This document shows, piece after piece, positions 1 through 10,600 of a stretch of 64,000 nucleotides of DNA. Position numbers and translations under genes: made by a program. Position 1 is the stretch's first letter; each line of letters begins with the position of its first letter. Below the pieces are notes generated by a model, which was given only the letters and a program-made list of their open reading frames with translations, had not been told where the DNA came from and made no database searches. The stretch covers positions 1-64,000 of the forward strand of contig NZ_LOPY01000026.1 in NCBI RefSeq assembly GCF_001469895.1, given 5' to 3'. This DNA is from Pseudoalteromonas sp. XI10 (lineage in GTDB: Bacteria > Pseudomonadota > Gammaproteobacteria > Enterobacterales > Alteromonadaceae).

Positions 1-146
1 TAAATACTATTATCTTCCCACTCAACTTGGTGTTGCAGCGTGCTATCAATAAATCCAAGTTGATCTGGCTTTAAGTCGATAGCACTTTGAGCTTTAAAGA
101 CTAATGTGTTTTCAGCAAACCAAAAGATGCCAACTTTGATATTCAT
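1..146 (-). CDS. Hypothetical protein, partial (5' end only)
   Basis: The first 48 codons of a minus-strand gene run off the left edge. The ATG is at 144-146 and is preceded by a good ribosome binding site (AGGAGC, about seven bases upstream). The visible residues (starting MNIKVGIFWFAENTLVFKAQ) show a short beta-rich start and no signal peptide or membrane segment. I do not recognise the family. It probably lies outside the accessory island that starts near position 285, so the island's left edge may be between these two genes. Confidence 0.6.
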   Translation of the reverse strand, partial: MNIKVGIFWFAENTLVFKAQSAIDLKPDQLGFIDSTLQHQVEWEDNSI

Positions 147-284
147 GAAGGGCTCCTAAACTTATTTTTCCCAACATTACTCGGTTAAGTCCAATTTAGA
201 ACCCTTCCTCATAGCCCATTTCTGCGAAAAAATTTTAGTTTTTATATAGCGCTTGTTATTGTCACTGGTATGAGTAAGCAAAAT

Positions 285-1160
285 CTAGATGCTATAAAAC
301 CTTTCACTTATTTCATCACATAGCTTGGTTCGATAGATAATCGACGATTGAAGTAGCTCGACATCTTCAGGTGATAGGAGAGGGTGGCGAGTTTTCTTAT
401 CGAATCGTGTTGTCATTTCATCGAATAATTGTTCGTGCAGGCGCTTTATATCATCAAAAATTTGCAGTGATTGGGAGAATAAAAACACTTTGTCGTAGTC
501 GCCATTTTTAAGTGAGGCTAGGTATTTTAAAAGAATGGCTTGCCGTGCTGCTTTGTTCTTGAAGGAGTGTTCGACTTCCATGGCTGCAATTGAGCCATCT
601 AATAAGCGAACTGCGCCATCGACTGTTCGGGTCTCTGTGCTTGTATTGGCGCGTTTGAATTCGGGTTCAGTTATAAAGCTTTGCCACATGGGGGCGTAGG
701 TGCCATCATTATGATAATTGTGAATGCCTCTTAGCATCACAAAGGCGTTAATTAGGTTATGCATAACGTTGTTGTGGTTAAATTGTAAAGCGGGGTTGGT
801 ATTGGCTCTGAAGTACACATCAATATTCATTATTTCTTCAGCGTACTTTGCGGCGCTGTAGGTTGGAACATAGACGCGCCCATCGGGGCTACGATGTGTT
901 TTAACGAGCTTTAAAAAGCCATCGTTGGTGAGCCTATTTAAGTGCTCCAAGGCTAATCGGTGTGAGATGGCATAAAGCCAACTCACAAGGCCTGGTGTGA
1001 TGATAGTAAATCGAATGGCAATGAGAGTTGAGAGCCTCAGGCGATTGCTAAACTTTTGATGATTGTTTGCACCGTCATAGTAGCGCATATCAATATCAAA
1101 ATAGCGAGGGTAGGCGAGCTGCAGTTGGTTACTGGGTTTGTTGTTTTGGATGCTTGTCAT
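285..1160 (-). CDS. Replication-relaxation-like protein (winged helix plus nuclease-like fold)
   Basis: A 291-residue soluble protein. Residues about 45-100 resemble a winged helix-turn-helix. Residues about 175-235 hold D181, E195-x-E197 and K201 in a DG..ExEHSxK arrangement like the inactivated or active PD-(D/E)xK core of the Replic_Relax/MobC-like family. That family is found on plasmids and integrative elements, where it is linked to relaxed replication or mobilisation. The match is by motif layout, not a search. The gene is divergent from the small genes at 1946-2381 across a hairpin-rich stretch that could be its DNA target. The start at 1160 has only a weak upstream AGG. Plausibly the replication or transfer gene of a decayed mobile element. 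Confidence 0.55.
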   Translation of the reverse strand: MTSIQNNKPSNQLQLAYPRYFDIDMRYYDGANNHQKFSNRLRLSTLIAIRFTIITPGLVSWLYAISHRLALEHLNRLTNDGFLKLVKTHRSPDGRVYVPTYSAAKYAEEIMNIDVYFRANTNPALQFNHNNVMHNLINAFVMLRGIHNYHNDGTYAPMWQSFITEPEFKRANTSTETRTVDGAVRLLDGSIAAMEVEHSFKNKAARQAILLKYLASLKNGDYDKVFLFSQSLQIFDDIKRLHEQLFDEMTTRFDKKTRHPLLSPEDVELLQSSIIYRTKLCDEISERFYSI

Positions 1161-1204
1161 GTTTAAAGACCTAGGTTGTTAGTTTGAATCTTTAACTAAC
1201 AACC

Positions 1205-1896
1205 CACCTTGCAAATTATCGCTGTTTAGCGATTGTTTGCCGGTTTTCCTACCGGGATGCTTTGTACGCATGCTCGGTAGGGTTGTCGCGATGATTATCG
1301 CAACAACAGGCAGCTTTCAGCTGATGTCTTCACAACGTTGTTGTTCAAACATATGGCTTAAAACGCCCGTCATCTCTGATGTTGCTCCGCAACGAGATGA
1401 CTCAACGAGCTACCGCTCTAGCGTATTAAGCCATAGCGCGAATGTACCGAGCTACGCTCTGTACTCACCGCCACAATGCCGCTTTATGAACAGGCGATGG
1501 GTGCCCCATTATCCGCCTTCATCATATCGCTTACTTTTCTATCGCAAAGGTGGTTCGCTTTTCAATTTGTACCAAATTTCAACCGAATTTCGCTAGGGCG
1601 AAACATCATCGCGGTGAGTACAGACCAGCTGTACATTCGCGCTGCTCCATGTTTCTTCGGCTTCGCCTACGGCACATTACGCGACTTATTGGTCTCATTC
1701 TGAGACGCTTTTTATTGCCTAATTTCGTTCCGAATTAGGCTGGGTTTGATGTCTTTCAGACGAAAAAGTAAGTCTACTTCGTAACAAAACAAAGTAATAT
1801 TGTCTGTGAATAGTGAGATAAATAGAAAAGAAGAAAGTGATAATCCAAACTGTTTGTTGCTGAGCTTCGCAGTCAAACAAGTTTGTTTTTTATCAC
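1205..1896. other. Hairpin-rich non-coding region (possible structured RNA or origin)
   Basis: About 690 bases between divergent genes, packed with inverted repeats. They include 1211-1240, CCGGT/ACCGG at 1240-1255, CCTACCG/CGGTAGG at 1248-1281, 1282-1307, GTCATCTC/GAGATGAC at 1369-1401 enclosing GTTGC/GCAAC, GTCTCA/TGAGAC at 1692-1706 followed by a T-rich run, GCCTAATT/AATTAGGC at 1717-1740, and GTGATA/TATCAC at 1837-1896. A long-range pair is perfect over 14 bases (1458-1471 with 1611-1624) and over 13 bases (1435-1447 with 1631-1643). Open frames exist on the plus strand, but none has a ribosome binding site or protein-like composition. It could be a long structured RNA ending near 1715, or a single-strand or replication origin. 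Confidence 0.55.
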
Positions 1897-1945
1897 AAAA
1901 TCATTAACTTTTAAAGAGAACTCACCCACTCTAAGAGGTTAAAAA

Positions 1946-2146
1946 ATGACGACTACATCGATTAATCCTGCAACCGGTTTACCTATCAATGATGCTGATA
2001 ATGGCAATTGTGTTGATATAGGTGGCAACGTATTTGGCACCGATAACAGTGACTTTTCTGATACAACAAGCTGTGATTCTTTCTCTGTATTTGATGATAC
2101 TGATTGGGGGATTGATATTTCTTGCGGTGGAATAGATGAGTTTTAA
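1946..2146 (+). CDS. Small acidic cysteine-containing protein
   Basis: A 66-residue protein starting MTTTSINPATGLPINDADNG, very rich in Asp, Ser and Gly, with four cysteines and almost no Lys or Arg. It has no signal peptide or membrane segment. An AAGAGG-type ribosome binding site precedes the ATG. Its last codons overlap the next gene by 11 bases, so the two are translationally coupled. The N-terminal 'INPATGLP' block resembles, from memory, short proteins that recur in mobile elements of marine and soil Gammaproteobacteria, but I cannot name a family. Function unknown. Confidence 0.6.
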   Translation: MTTTSINPATGLPINDADNGNCVDIGGNVFGTDNSDFSDTTSCDSFSVFDDTDWGIDISCGGIDEF

Positions 2147-2381
2147 ACACTCATTTATCTATCGCAATCGTATCGAGATTGTTATCGCACTGATTCTATT
2201 CAGTGGTGTTGGATTTACGTTTTATCAGCTTAAGAGCACAGATAATCTCGTTTGGTTAATCGTAATGAGCCTGTTTTGCACCAAATTTGTAATGGGTGCA
2301 ACGGGCTACTATCTCTATGCAGAAAAGCACACACCCAGCATGAAAAAGATGCTTGAGTATGTGTTACTAAGGTTTTACTAA
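2136..2381 (+). CDS. Small two-helix membrane protein
   Basis: An 81-residue protein with two predicted membrane helices (residues about 13-30 and 36-57) and a basic C-terminal tail. It starts inside the preceding small gene with its own GGTGG ribosome binding site and ends just before a strong terminator at 2402-2423. The pair forms a two-gene operon downstream of the structured region. No family is recognised. Small paired genes like this in mobile elements can be toxins, holin-like proteins or membrane adaptors, but nothing in the sequence decides between these. Confidence 0.6.
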   Translation: MSFKHSFIYRNRIEIVIALILFSGVGFTFYQLKSTDNLVWLIVMSLFCTKFVMGATGYYLYAEKHTPSMKKMLEYVLLRFY

Positions 2382-2401
2382 CCTCCTATGTTTGTCCACC
2401 A

Positions 2402-2423
2402 AAGCGCCTTTAAGGCGCTTTTT
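2402..2423 (+). terminator. Rho-independent terminator
   Basis: AAGCGCCTT/AAGGCGCTT stem with a one-base centre followed by a T run. It ends the small two-gene operon at 1946-2381. Confidence 0.85.
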
Positions 2424-2462
2424 CGGTTTATAAGAGAGTAAAATCGTAGTTATATCAGAATT

Positions 2463-2486
2463 TAAAAAAGCGCCCACAGGGCGCTT
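2463..2486 (-). terminator. Rho-independent terminator
   Basis: AAGCGCCC-ACA-GGGCGCTT stem. Read on the minus strand it is followed by a run of T (2463-2469). It lies four bases past the stop of the minus-strand gene at 2491-2718. Confidence 0.8.
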
Positions 2487-2490
2487 AGAA

Positions 2491-2718
2491 TTAAAGGTAT
2501 TTGTCTCGTAATTTTGATTCTATGAGACTTAAAATGTCAGCGCATATGTATGCCAAAATAATGTGCTCATAGCCTTCGAGTAAGTTATCAGACGCTAGTC
2601 TAGAAGTTTTGGGGTAATTAAGAACCCACAAAAATATCGCAAGTGGAATAAACAGATAAATACTATTCACACCGACTCGCACTAACCCAAGTACGAGCTC
2701 TAAACAAAATGTCTTCAC
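2491..2718 (-). CDS. Small membrane protein, hypothetical
   Basis: A 75-residue protein if translation starts at the GTG at 2716-2718, which has an AGGAGA ribosome binding site six bases upstream. The reading frame stays open further upstream, but that part lacks a start with a site. One or two hydrophobic helices are visible (residues about 4-30, and a weaker one near the C terminus), separated by a polar loop. No family is recognised. Its terminator is at 2463-2486. Confidence 0.5.
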   Translation of the reverse strand: MKTFCLELVLGLVRVGVNSIYLFIPLAIFLWVLNYPKTSRLASDNLLEGYEHIILAYICADILSLIESKLRDKYL

Positions 2719-3460
2719 ACAGATTCTCCTCATTTGTACTGTGCAAATACGTATGTTTGTTAGGTGATAATTTATAGTTATTGGATGAACGCTTAATACA
2801 AAGGCAGGGCTTTTAAATTTAAGTTTTAGCTTAGATTGTTTCCCAGGTAATAATGAATCAGAAAATAACATTATCAGAACTTAATTCTGTTTATTGTTAG
2901 GGATTTTTTGAACTTCTAAGTTCAAAAACTTTCTACTACTTATATTGAGTGTCAGTGTTAATAGTATGCAATAATTACTTAATTAACTGAGGCATCAAAC
3001 GATTTATCTAAGATATAGTTCTTTAAAAGTTGGGAGATGCTATAGAAGGATTAAATTTTTGAATGAATTGACTGACTTTATCAGCTTGTGAAACAACTAG
3101 TTGGTGGTGCACTTCCTGACTATCTGGTATACAGATATGTATTGTTGAAAGTCAGGCTAGAGTTCTAGAAAGTAAAAGAAGTCCTCGATTTATAAAGTAC
3201 ACAAAACACCTGCGCCAAAAATACTGGTATTCAGAGGCATGATGCACAAAATACGATGGATAATTTTGTACTTTGCTATGGGGCTCAGCTCCTACCGTTA
3301 CAAAGGAATTTAGGTCTCGCTTGTTCATTTATTGAAGTTGAAGGCAATTTTCTGATTTCAAATAATAAGTATTAACTCCACCTTCCTTGAAAGGGCACGG
3401 GGTTGTTCCGAGAGGCTCAAAATTATTTTAGATACAAGATTTGTATTGAGTAAACTAACA
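2719..3460. other. Intergenic stretch, no gene seen
   Basis: About 740 bases with stops in all frames and no good start with a ribosome binding site. The sequence is AT-rich, with a short inverted repeat GAACTT/AAGTTC near 2909-2925. Probably degraded DNA between island modules. Confidence 0.5.
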
Positions 3461-3490
3461 ATTTAGCCTCAGCGAAACCTGAGGCTAAAT
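3461..3490 (-). terminator. Terminator of the lipoprotein gene
   Basis: Perfect 12-base stem ATTTAGCCTCAG / CTGAGGCTAAAT with a six-base loop, flanked by T or A runs on both sides. It lies 28 bases past the stop of the minus-strand lipoprotein gene. Confidence 0.75.
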
Positions 3491-3517
3491 TTACAATACC
3501 CATAATTTTAGCTCACA

Positions 3518-4660
3518 TCAAACTCCACAATGCGATCCGAATTCTACGAATAACTTACAAACTCTGAAGTTTTTCAATGAACTTCCGATTGTCTCATTAC
3601 GCGTAATATTATCCAAGCGCCCCATGAATTCAGAGTTATCCCTCAACTGCGCGGCACTAATTTGCAGAATAGATTTAGAAATACCGGACAGGTTTCCATC
3701 AAAACTTAAAGAGATAGAATCAGCTTTTAAAAGACCAGAATCATTGTACAAGTAACTTCGCAGCCCGCAATTCTCCACCTCTTCATCGTAGCAAAATGAA
3801 TAACTGATTGCGCAACCACTACTAAATGTAAAACTCTCACCTGCAGATAGAGTGTAATCAGTAACTGATTGCTCTGAAGGACAACTCTCTTCGATAGAAT
3901 AATAAAAGTCAGTTTCACCCACATCATTTAACAACATCTGCAGATCTTCACTACCATTCGACTGGATAGTAAATGGTATACCCCCAACAGACGGATTTAG
4001 ATTTTCTCTGACGTAACTGACAATATCTACTTCAGCAGTAGAAGCATAGTACTCATCGATATAATCCAGCAGGTCACTTTGATCGCGCTCTACATCAAAT
4101 AAGCCAATATCTATATAATCTAGAAGCCCATCTAAGTTTGAGTCCGAGTGACCAAACTCAACAAAAAAGTTATTTGCCAATTCAGTAATATCGTTATGGG
4201 ACTCAATCACTTCACCTTCAGCATAATTTACAAAAAAATCGGTATACTTGTTTAAAAGCAAATAGCTGCCCGAAAGTGTAAAGTAACTTCCTACCGTCAT
4301 TGATTTAAAAGTTTGCCCCCCGTAGGAAGCTTCAAATATTATAGGTGAATTGAGGTTAAAACCTCTTTCCTCTAAATTATCTTGAAGAGAGTATATATCA
4401 AAAACATACGCGCCATCTTCTGCATATTTAAAGCTATTACTCCCAGACAACACAACGTCACCTTCAAGTGTCAAAACAGAGAGACTAGCGGCCTCATAAC
4501 CTTCACCTTGCACTGCTACAGTAACAAGCAATGGCTCAACTTCCTGAACTGGAGGAGGATCAATCGTCACTGGCTGCTCATCATTACTTTCAGAACCTCC
4601 ACCGCCACAACCTACCAGAAACAGCGTTAAAAAAAGCATTTTAATTTTGTTGGCTTTCAT
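3518..4660 (-). CDS. Lipoprotein encoded next to the giant repeat protein
   Basis: A 380-residue protein with a lipoprotein signal: a hydrophobic stretch ending FLVGC, then a glycine/acidic linker (GGGGSESNDEQP). The mature part is acidic and rich in Ser, Tyr and Asp. It contains a NLDGLLDYIDIGLFD stretch reminiscent of a calcium-binding loop (residues about 180-195) and several cysteines near the C terminus. The chosen ATG lies 10 bases after the stop of the 2394-residue gene, with GGGAT upstream, so the two are almost certainly co-transcribed. I do not recognise the family. Given the nuclease-like end of its partner, an immunity or surface-tethering role is possible but is only inference. 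Confidence 0.7.
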   Translation of the reverse strand: MKANKIKMLFLTLFLVGCGGGGSESNDEQPVTIDPPPVQEVEPLLVTVAVQGEGYEAASLSVLTLEGDVVLSGSNSFKYAEDGAYVFDIYSLQDNLEERGFNLNSPIIFEASYGGQTFKSMTVGSYFTLSGSYLLLNKYTDFFVNYAEGEVIESHNDITELANNFFVEFGHSDSNLDGLLDYIDIGLFDVERDQSDLLDYIDEYYASTAEVDIVSYVRENLNPSVGGIPFTIQSNGSEDLQMLLNDVGETDFYYSIEESCPSEQSVTDYTLSAGESFTFSSGCAISYSFCYDEEVENCGLRSYLYNDSGLLKADSISLSFDGNLSGISKSILQISAAQLRDNSEFMGRLDNITRNETIGSSLKNFRVCKLFVEFGSHCGV

Positions 4661-4670
4661 ATCAATATCC

Positions 4671-7600
4671 CTATTCAGCATTGCCATTACCATGCAATAG
4701 TGCATACTTACCAAAAACAACCATTATACGTTGCATTTGATTCTTCTTAGGCTTAGCTACACGCTTTTCTTTCGCATTAGCTTCATCAGATTCTTTTTTA
4801 TTTAAAGATAAAACTGCTCGACCTTTAGTTAATGCCAACCTTAGGGTTTCTCTTAACTTGAATAGATCTCGTGTATTTTTAATTACATCCGCACTAGCCA
4901 GGCCAATGATAGCTTCCTTAACAATTAAATTGTAGAAACTATGACTACCTTGATGTCTTACGTTGACATCCAAATCACAAACACATCCAGCGGTTTTTAG
5001 ACATTTATTTGACGGAAGAGGGAGACCATTGTTTGGTTCATCTAAAAAGTAATTGACTCCCCCATCTATTGAGAGGTCTGAAATAACAGTACTAAGCTCT
5101 TTAGGTATAATGTGATGGACTTGACACAACTCCCCAGTTAAGTACCCCTTAACACCAAACAAGTTTTTAGCTAACTTAGATGAGCTTAGACTACCTTTGT
5201 CGTCAAGGTTTTCTACATACATGTATTTAATTTTCGGCCTACTAATATATCTTATAGCCTCCTTCTTAACTGTCTTGCTGTCAGTTAATTTCGGAGAAAA
5301 ATTAGGCTTAAAACAATCATGCTTAACTTGAAGACTCGCATCTTCATAACAAGGTCGCCAGATACTAAATACATTGGAAGCGCTACTTGCATCAGAGTTA
5401 AACTCAGCTTGCAAAGGGGATGATGCTGATGCTGCAGGCTGGTAATCAGGCTCTAATTTCATATTAGCAATTTCATTAAGCAACTCACGCATTCCTTTGA
5501 TTTGCTCAATTACATTAATTGAATCTGTTTTTATTTTTTCAGCAGCAATACCACCTTTCAATAATCGCGAACCAATTTTGCCAATTTTGAACACACTTAA
5601 AGCAGCTTTCTTTGCGATAGCCTTTGCACCATTTTTCTTTAAAAGTGCCAATAACTTTTTCATGGAAAGCAATTCCAGATATTCATTTATAAGAATAGTG
5701 CCTTGAAAGCCTACTAAATAGGCAAACTCATTAGAATTAATAACTTCGGTACCTTCAAGGTTATAATAACGTGCAAAAACACCCTTGAAGTCGAATCGCC
5801 TCATAATATCTGCATGCCTAATGGTACCTTTCCATGTCCCCTCTACATCTAGGTTTTGGACCATGGCTAACAGTTCATTTTGAAGACTCTTTAAACTTCC
5901 GTGGTCCATACCACTAAGTAAACTATTAATTTGCTGGATATCATAAGCAATTGCATCAATCTTAGACTGCAAACATGCATCTACACCCATAATTTGCCCA
6001 TCAGAACTCTCACAATTGATCATTTCTGCAATTTCAACAGCGTCCCTTACAAAGAAATCTGAAACACTTAACTTAACCGCATACAACACTGATGTTCTTT
6101 CCTGCAGCACTGCAGATATTTGTTCATTGATGTCAGAAACCGCATCCAATGAACCCGTTGATACGTGGCTATACCAAACACTATCTTGTTTAGATTGGTT
6201 TACTAACTCTGCATCCAATTGTTTTAACTGACCAGACTTATAAAGAATTTGATCAACCCGCATCGGCTCAACAACGGTACTGAATAATTTGGCCTCTAAG
6301 TCCCATTGGCAAAATGTTAACGCCTTCTCGGATGGGTTATTAATCAAGAAAGAGGGGGTAAAATGAACCGTTTCCCTCATCTGATCAACGTAGTCCAAAT
6401 AATCACTATTTCTAATGGCCTGTGTTATTGCAGATTCATCAAATGCACTATATTGAGCTGAGAGTGAATACTCGCCATTTGAAGATAGCTGAGTTAAAAC
6501 CTTATAACCGAATCCTGTAACATTAACTGGAATACCAATAGGGATACTCCTTGAAGCAGTTGAAGAAGCCTCACAAATTTCTAAATAGTCATCAATCGTT
6601 CTACCTGTCACACATAAGGCATGGTCCTGACCCAAAACACTGCAAACACCTTTCAATCGATCAATCGCATTCAAAGTGAGATAGAAAGTAGGGTGCCCAC
6701 CAACGTGACTAACGGCATTACCTTCAGAATCAACCAATTTAAAGTAATAACTAAATGTACCCTCTTGATCAGGTGCGGTGAACTCAAACTTAATTGGCGC
6801 AGTATTAGACACTGACGTGTAAGGAACTTCAATATCCGTCATAACACAATCAGTACCTGCAATATTACTACATTGCATAACTTTAAAGTCTACCCAATCA
6901 TTTGGGCCAACATTCCTAAGGTTCCACTCCTTAGTAGAACTTACACCTATGTCTACATCAGATTCGTCATCGAAATTTTCGTCTGAACCATCTGTGAAAT
7001 CCCAACTATTTTTACTATCTGCGATAAATACACTTCCAGTGGAAAATTCAATCTCCCCACACGTATCTTCAATTGCGACAGTCCACGTACTATGAACACC
7101 AACTTTAGATTGGTCTGGCGGCGTAATTTGCAATGGAAGAAGATTATTGTTTGGATCTTCCACCTCCACAACAGACTCAACATACTGGGCAAAATTTAAA
7201 TCCTTGGTAATAACCGCCTCATTGAAAGGATTTACCAAGACAGGCTTTTTATTGGCATTTGTGAAGTTATATGCAAGTAATGATATTAGATTTCCAAAAC
7301 TATCATTTACACTCATCTCAATAGTGTCAGTTAGCTTACATGCATCTTCTTGAGTAAAACTATAACTATAAAAAGTATCACTTAGCTTGTTAACAGAGAC
7401 ACTTAGGCCATCTACTTTAAAAGTAGTGTCACCAATGAGAGGCTCGGAGAACCTCACATCTATACTAGACAAAGCACCAGGCTCAAAAGAAATGTTTTCG
7501 TTTACAACTTCAAAGGTCAACCCTGTAGCTAACGCTACTGAATTAGAGTATGAATTCACAACTCTACCATCGGAGTCAACTAGTGACACACGAGCACTGA

Positions 7601-10600
7601 TAAAGCCTGATTTGGAATAAAGGCCACTCAACTCATCTCTTGAATAATCAACAGACAAGAAGCCACCAACACTTATCATAGCTGACTGCCTTGAAGCCTC
7701 CATATATACGCCATTACTGCCTGTTTGCCCCAATTCAGATAATTGAATAACCAATTCAAGCATTTCCAGCTCAGGGTTATTCATCTCAAAGTTCACAAGC
7801 AAGCCATCAGATGTTTTTTCTAATTTGACTTCACCTACAGAAAAATCAGTCGATTCAAACGTTACAGGACTGGATAATTTAGTGACAATATCACCATTTT
7901 CATCACTTAAAACTAATTTAGCATGGTAGGTTTCACCTACAGAAAGATAGTCCGCCAATTCATCACTAGCCCACCTGATAGAGTAGTTACCCGAAGCGCT
8001 GATTGAGACAGTCTTCTTACTAGCTTCTATATATCCAACTGTTTCATCTGAACTCGAAATTAAAGCGGAAACCTCATAATCAGCAGAATCAATACCTGCA
8101 ACAGAATATGACAACGATAATGTGTCACCATCCATTAAATCAAAACTGTTAACAAGCAAAGTAGGCATGCCAGATGAAGCATCGTACTGATATTCCAGCC
8201 ACCCAGTTTGGCCGCTCACAGTATTTGACGATTCATCTGTTACCTGTATTGAAACTCTATAACTAGAACCTGTATTAATATAAGGCAACAACTCAATTCT
8301 AGACCAAGCAACAGCCAAATTATTACTGGCTATCTCGTGCACAAAGGTTTTACGCGCCGCGCTTATTGGATCAGAATTACCTTGCTCATATAAATCAACA
8401 ACAACTTCAGCAGATGAATCATCAACATCACCCACATCAGCAACAAACTCTAATGAACCATCCGCATTTTCGCTAAATGACACCAACCTTAAACTAGGGG
8501 GCTCGTTTTCAGCTTGATACTCATACTCAAATGAATTACTAAAAAGCGCGGTCTCATTATCACTTTCATCGAAGACATTTAATAACAACCTATACTCCCG
8601 ACCATTTTGGAAGTTAGATGCCGACCAACTAAGTTGATATGCGCCACTTTCTTTATTTACCAATTGGAGCTTCGACTCAGGAACAAATGTATCTATGTCA
8701 TCAGGCTCTGAGTAATAAGCGTCAACACCCATCAACTCACTTTCAGGGTCTGATATATTAAATGACACAGTGACACTACCATCAACCCCTGTACGGAGTG
8801 ACGTAACAGCAATAGTCGGCCTTTCATTTTCTGGCTCAAAGTCATAAAGAATAGTTGATGTAACTTTCGATGCTTCGTTATTTGCAGAGTCAACAACTTC
8901 AACTATCGCAGAGTAGCGCTTACCGCTTTCTACAAATGTTGATAATTCTTCTGGTGTCCAAGTAATAAAGACTGACTTATTATCCTCACTGTCTGTAAAT
9001 ACTTTCTGGGTACCAGATTGAAATTGAGTCGTTGAGTCACCAAAAGAAATTTTTGAACTAATAGAGGAGGGCAGTCCTTCTGGATCATTTACCTTCACTG
9101 TCAGATACACACCACCGTCATCAGTGGTAGCAAACTCTAAAATATCAATTGAAGGTGGCTGGTTCGCTTGATAATCAAACACAATACTATCGGAGACAAC
9201 TGTCGTCACATTACCTTCGTCATCAGACACATTCAATTGTATCGCATAAGCGCTGTTGTATTCGAATTGTTCCGGCCCCCACTCAAGGGTAAAATTACCA
9301 TCACTTTTACCAGACAACTCCTTTTTACTACCAAGATTGAAAGTAGCCCTATCATTTGGCTCCGACACATAAGCCATCACTGACATACTTTCATCTTCAG
9401 GATCATTTATTGTGAAAGAGATAGATACTGAACCAGAAGCTGCTAATTCTAGCGCTGTAATAGTAACAGACGGACTGTTGTTTACAGGGTCATAAGTATA
9501 AGGAATTAATGCAGTAATAGACGTTGATGTATTCCCACTATCATCTGTAACAACAACCTTAGCCGAATACTCCTCACCCTTTTCAACATAGGCCGCAAGT
9601 TCTTCTCTAGCCCAAAGAACAAAAGTTGAACTTTTATCAGGGCTATTAACATATGATTTAGATGTAGATTCTTGAAACTGAGACGTTGAATTTGCAAAAG
9701 AAATTACAGCTTCAATATTTGAAGGATTACCCTCAGGATCATCTGGCTGAACAGTCAGATATAAACCACCATCATCCGACATTGCAAATTCACGGATAGT
9801 AATTGATGGCGGTAAGTTTTCTTTTTCAAAGGCATAAAGAAACGCACCAGAAACTACTTTAGTTTGCACACCTTCTGCATCAACAACGTTCAACTGAACT
9901 GCATATTCACGTCCATTTTCAAAGCTATCAGCATCCCAAGTTAAAGTATGACTCCCACTAGAAATACCATTTTTACGATTGGCAGTCGCTGGGTCAAAAC
10001 TTGAAGGATCATCAGGCTCTGAAGTAAAAGCAAGCACATCCATTAACCCACCTTCAGGGTCGGTAGCTGTAAATACAACCGAGACAGAACCATCCTCAGT
10101 GATATTTATAGCACCAAACGAAACACTTGGGGCATCATTGGACGGCTCAAAATCATAAGAAATGAAGGGCGCTATTTTTATTGTTTCGTTACCTGCAGAA
10201 TCTGTAACCACAACCTTGGCCGAGTATTGATTTCCAACTTCTAAATACGGTGAAACCTCATCATAACTCCAAGTTATGAACTTTGATTGCTCATCTGGAA
10301 CACCTGTAAAGAGCTTATCAGTACCGGAAGGAAAACTTGTGTTTGAATTCGCCTCTGAAATTGTAGCTTGAACAATAAGTGGTTCATTTTCTGGATCATC
10401 TGATTGAACAGTCAGATATACACCACCATCACCCGACATTGCAAATTCACGAATATCCACAGTGGCAGGTGAGTTGTCTACCACCCTATAAGTTAAACCA
10501 GTAATTGAATAATCAGACTCATGATTTCCATACTCATCTTCAATTGAAAATTTCACATTCAAAGGCTGACCATCTTCAGCAAAACTTGAGAATTCATCAT

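Noticed and set aside
1237..1738. Overlapping plus-strand open frames of 62-119 codons
   Set aside because: They lie within the hairpin-rich stretch, have no ribosome binding site and no protein-like composition; the hairpins explain the sequence better.
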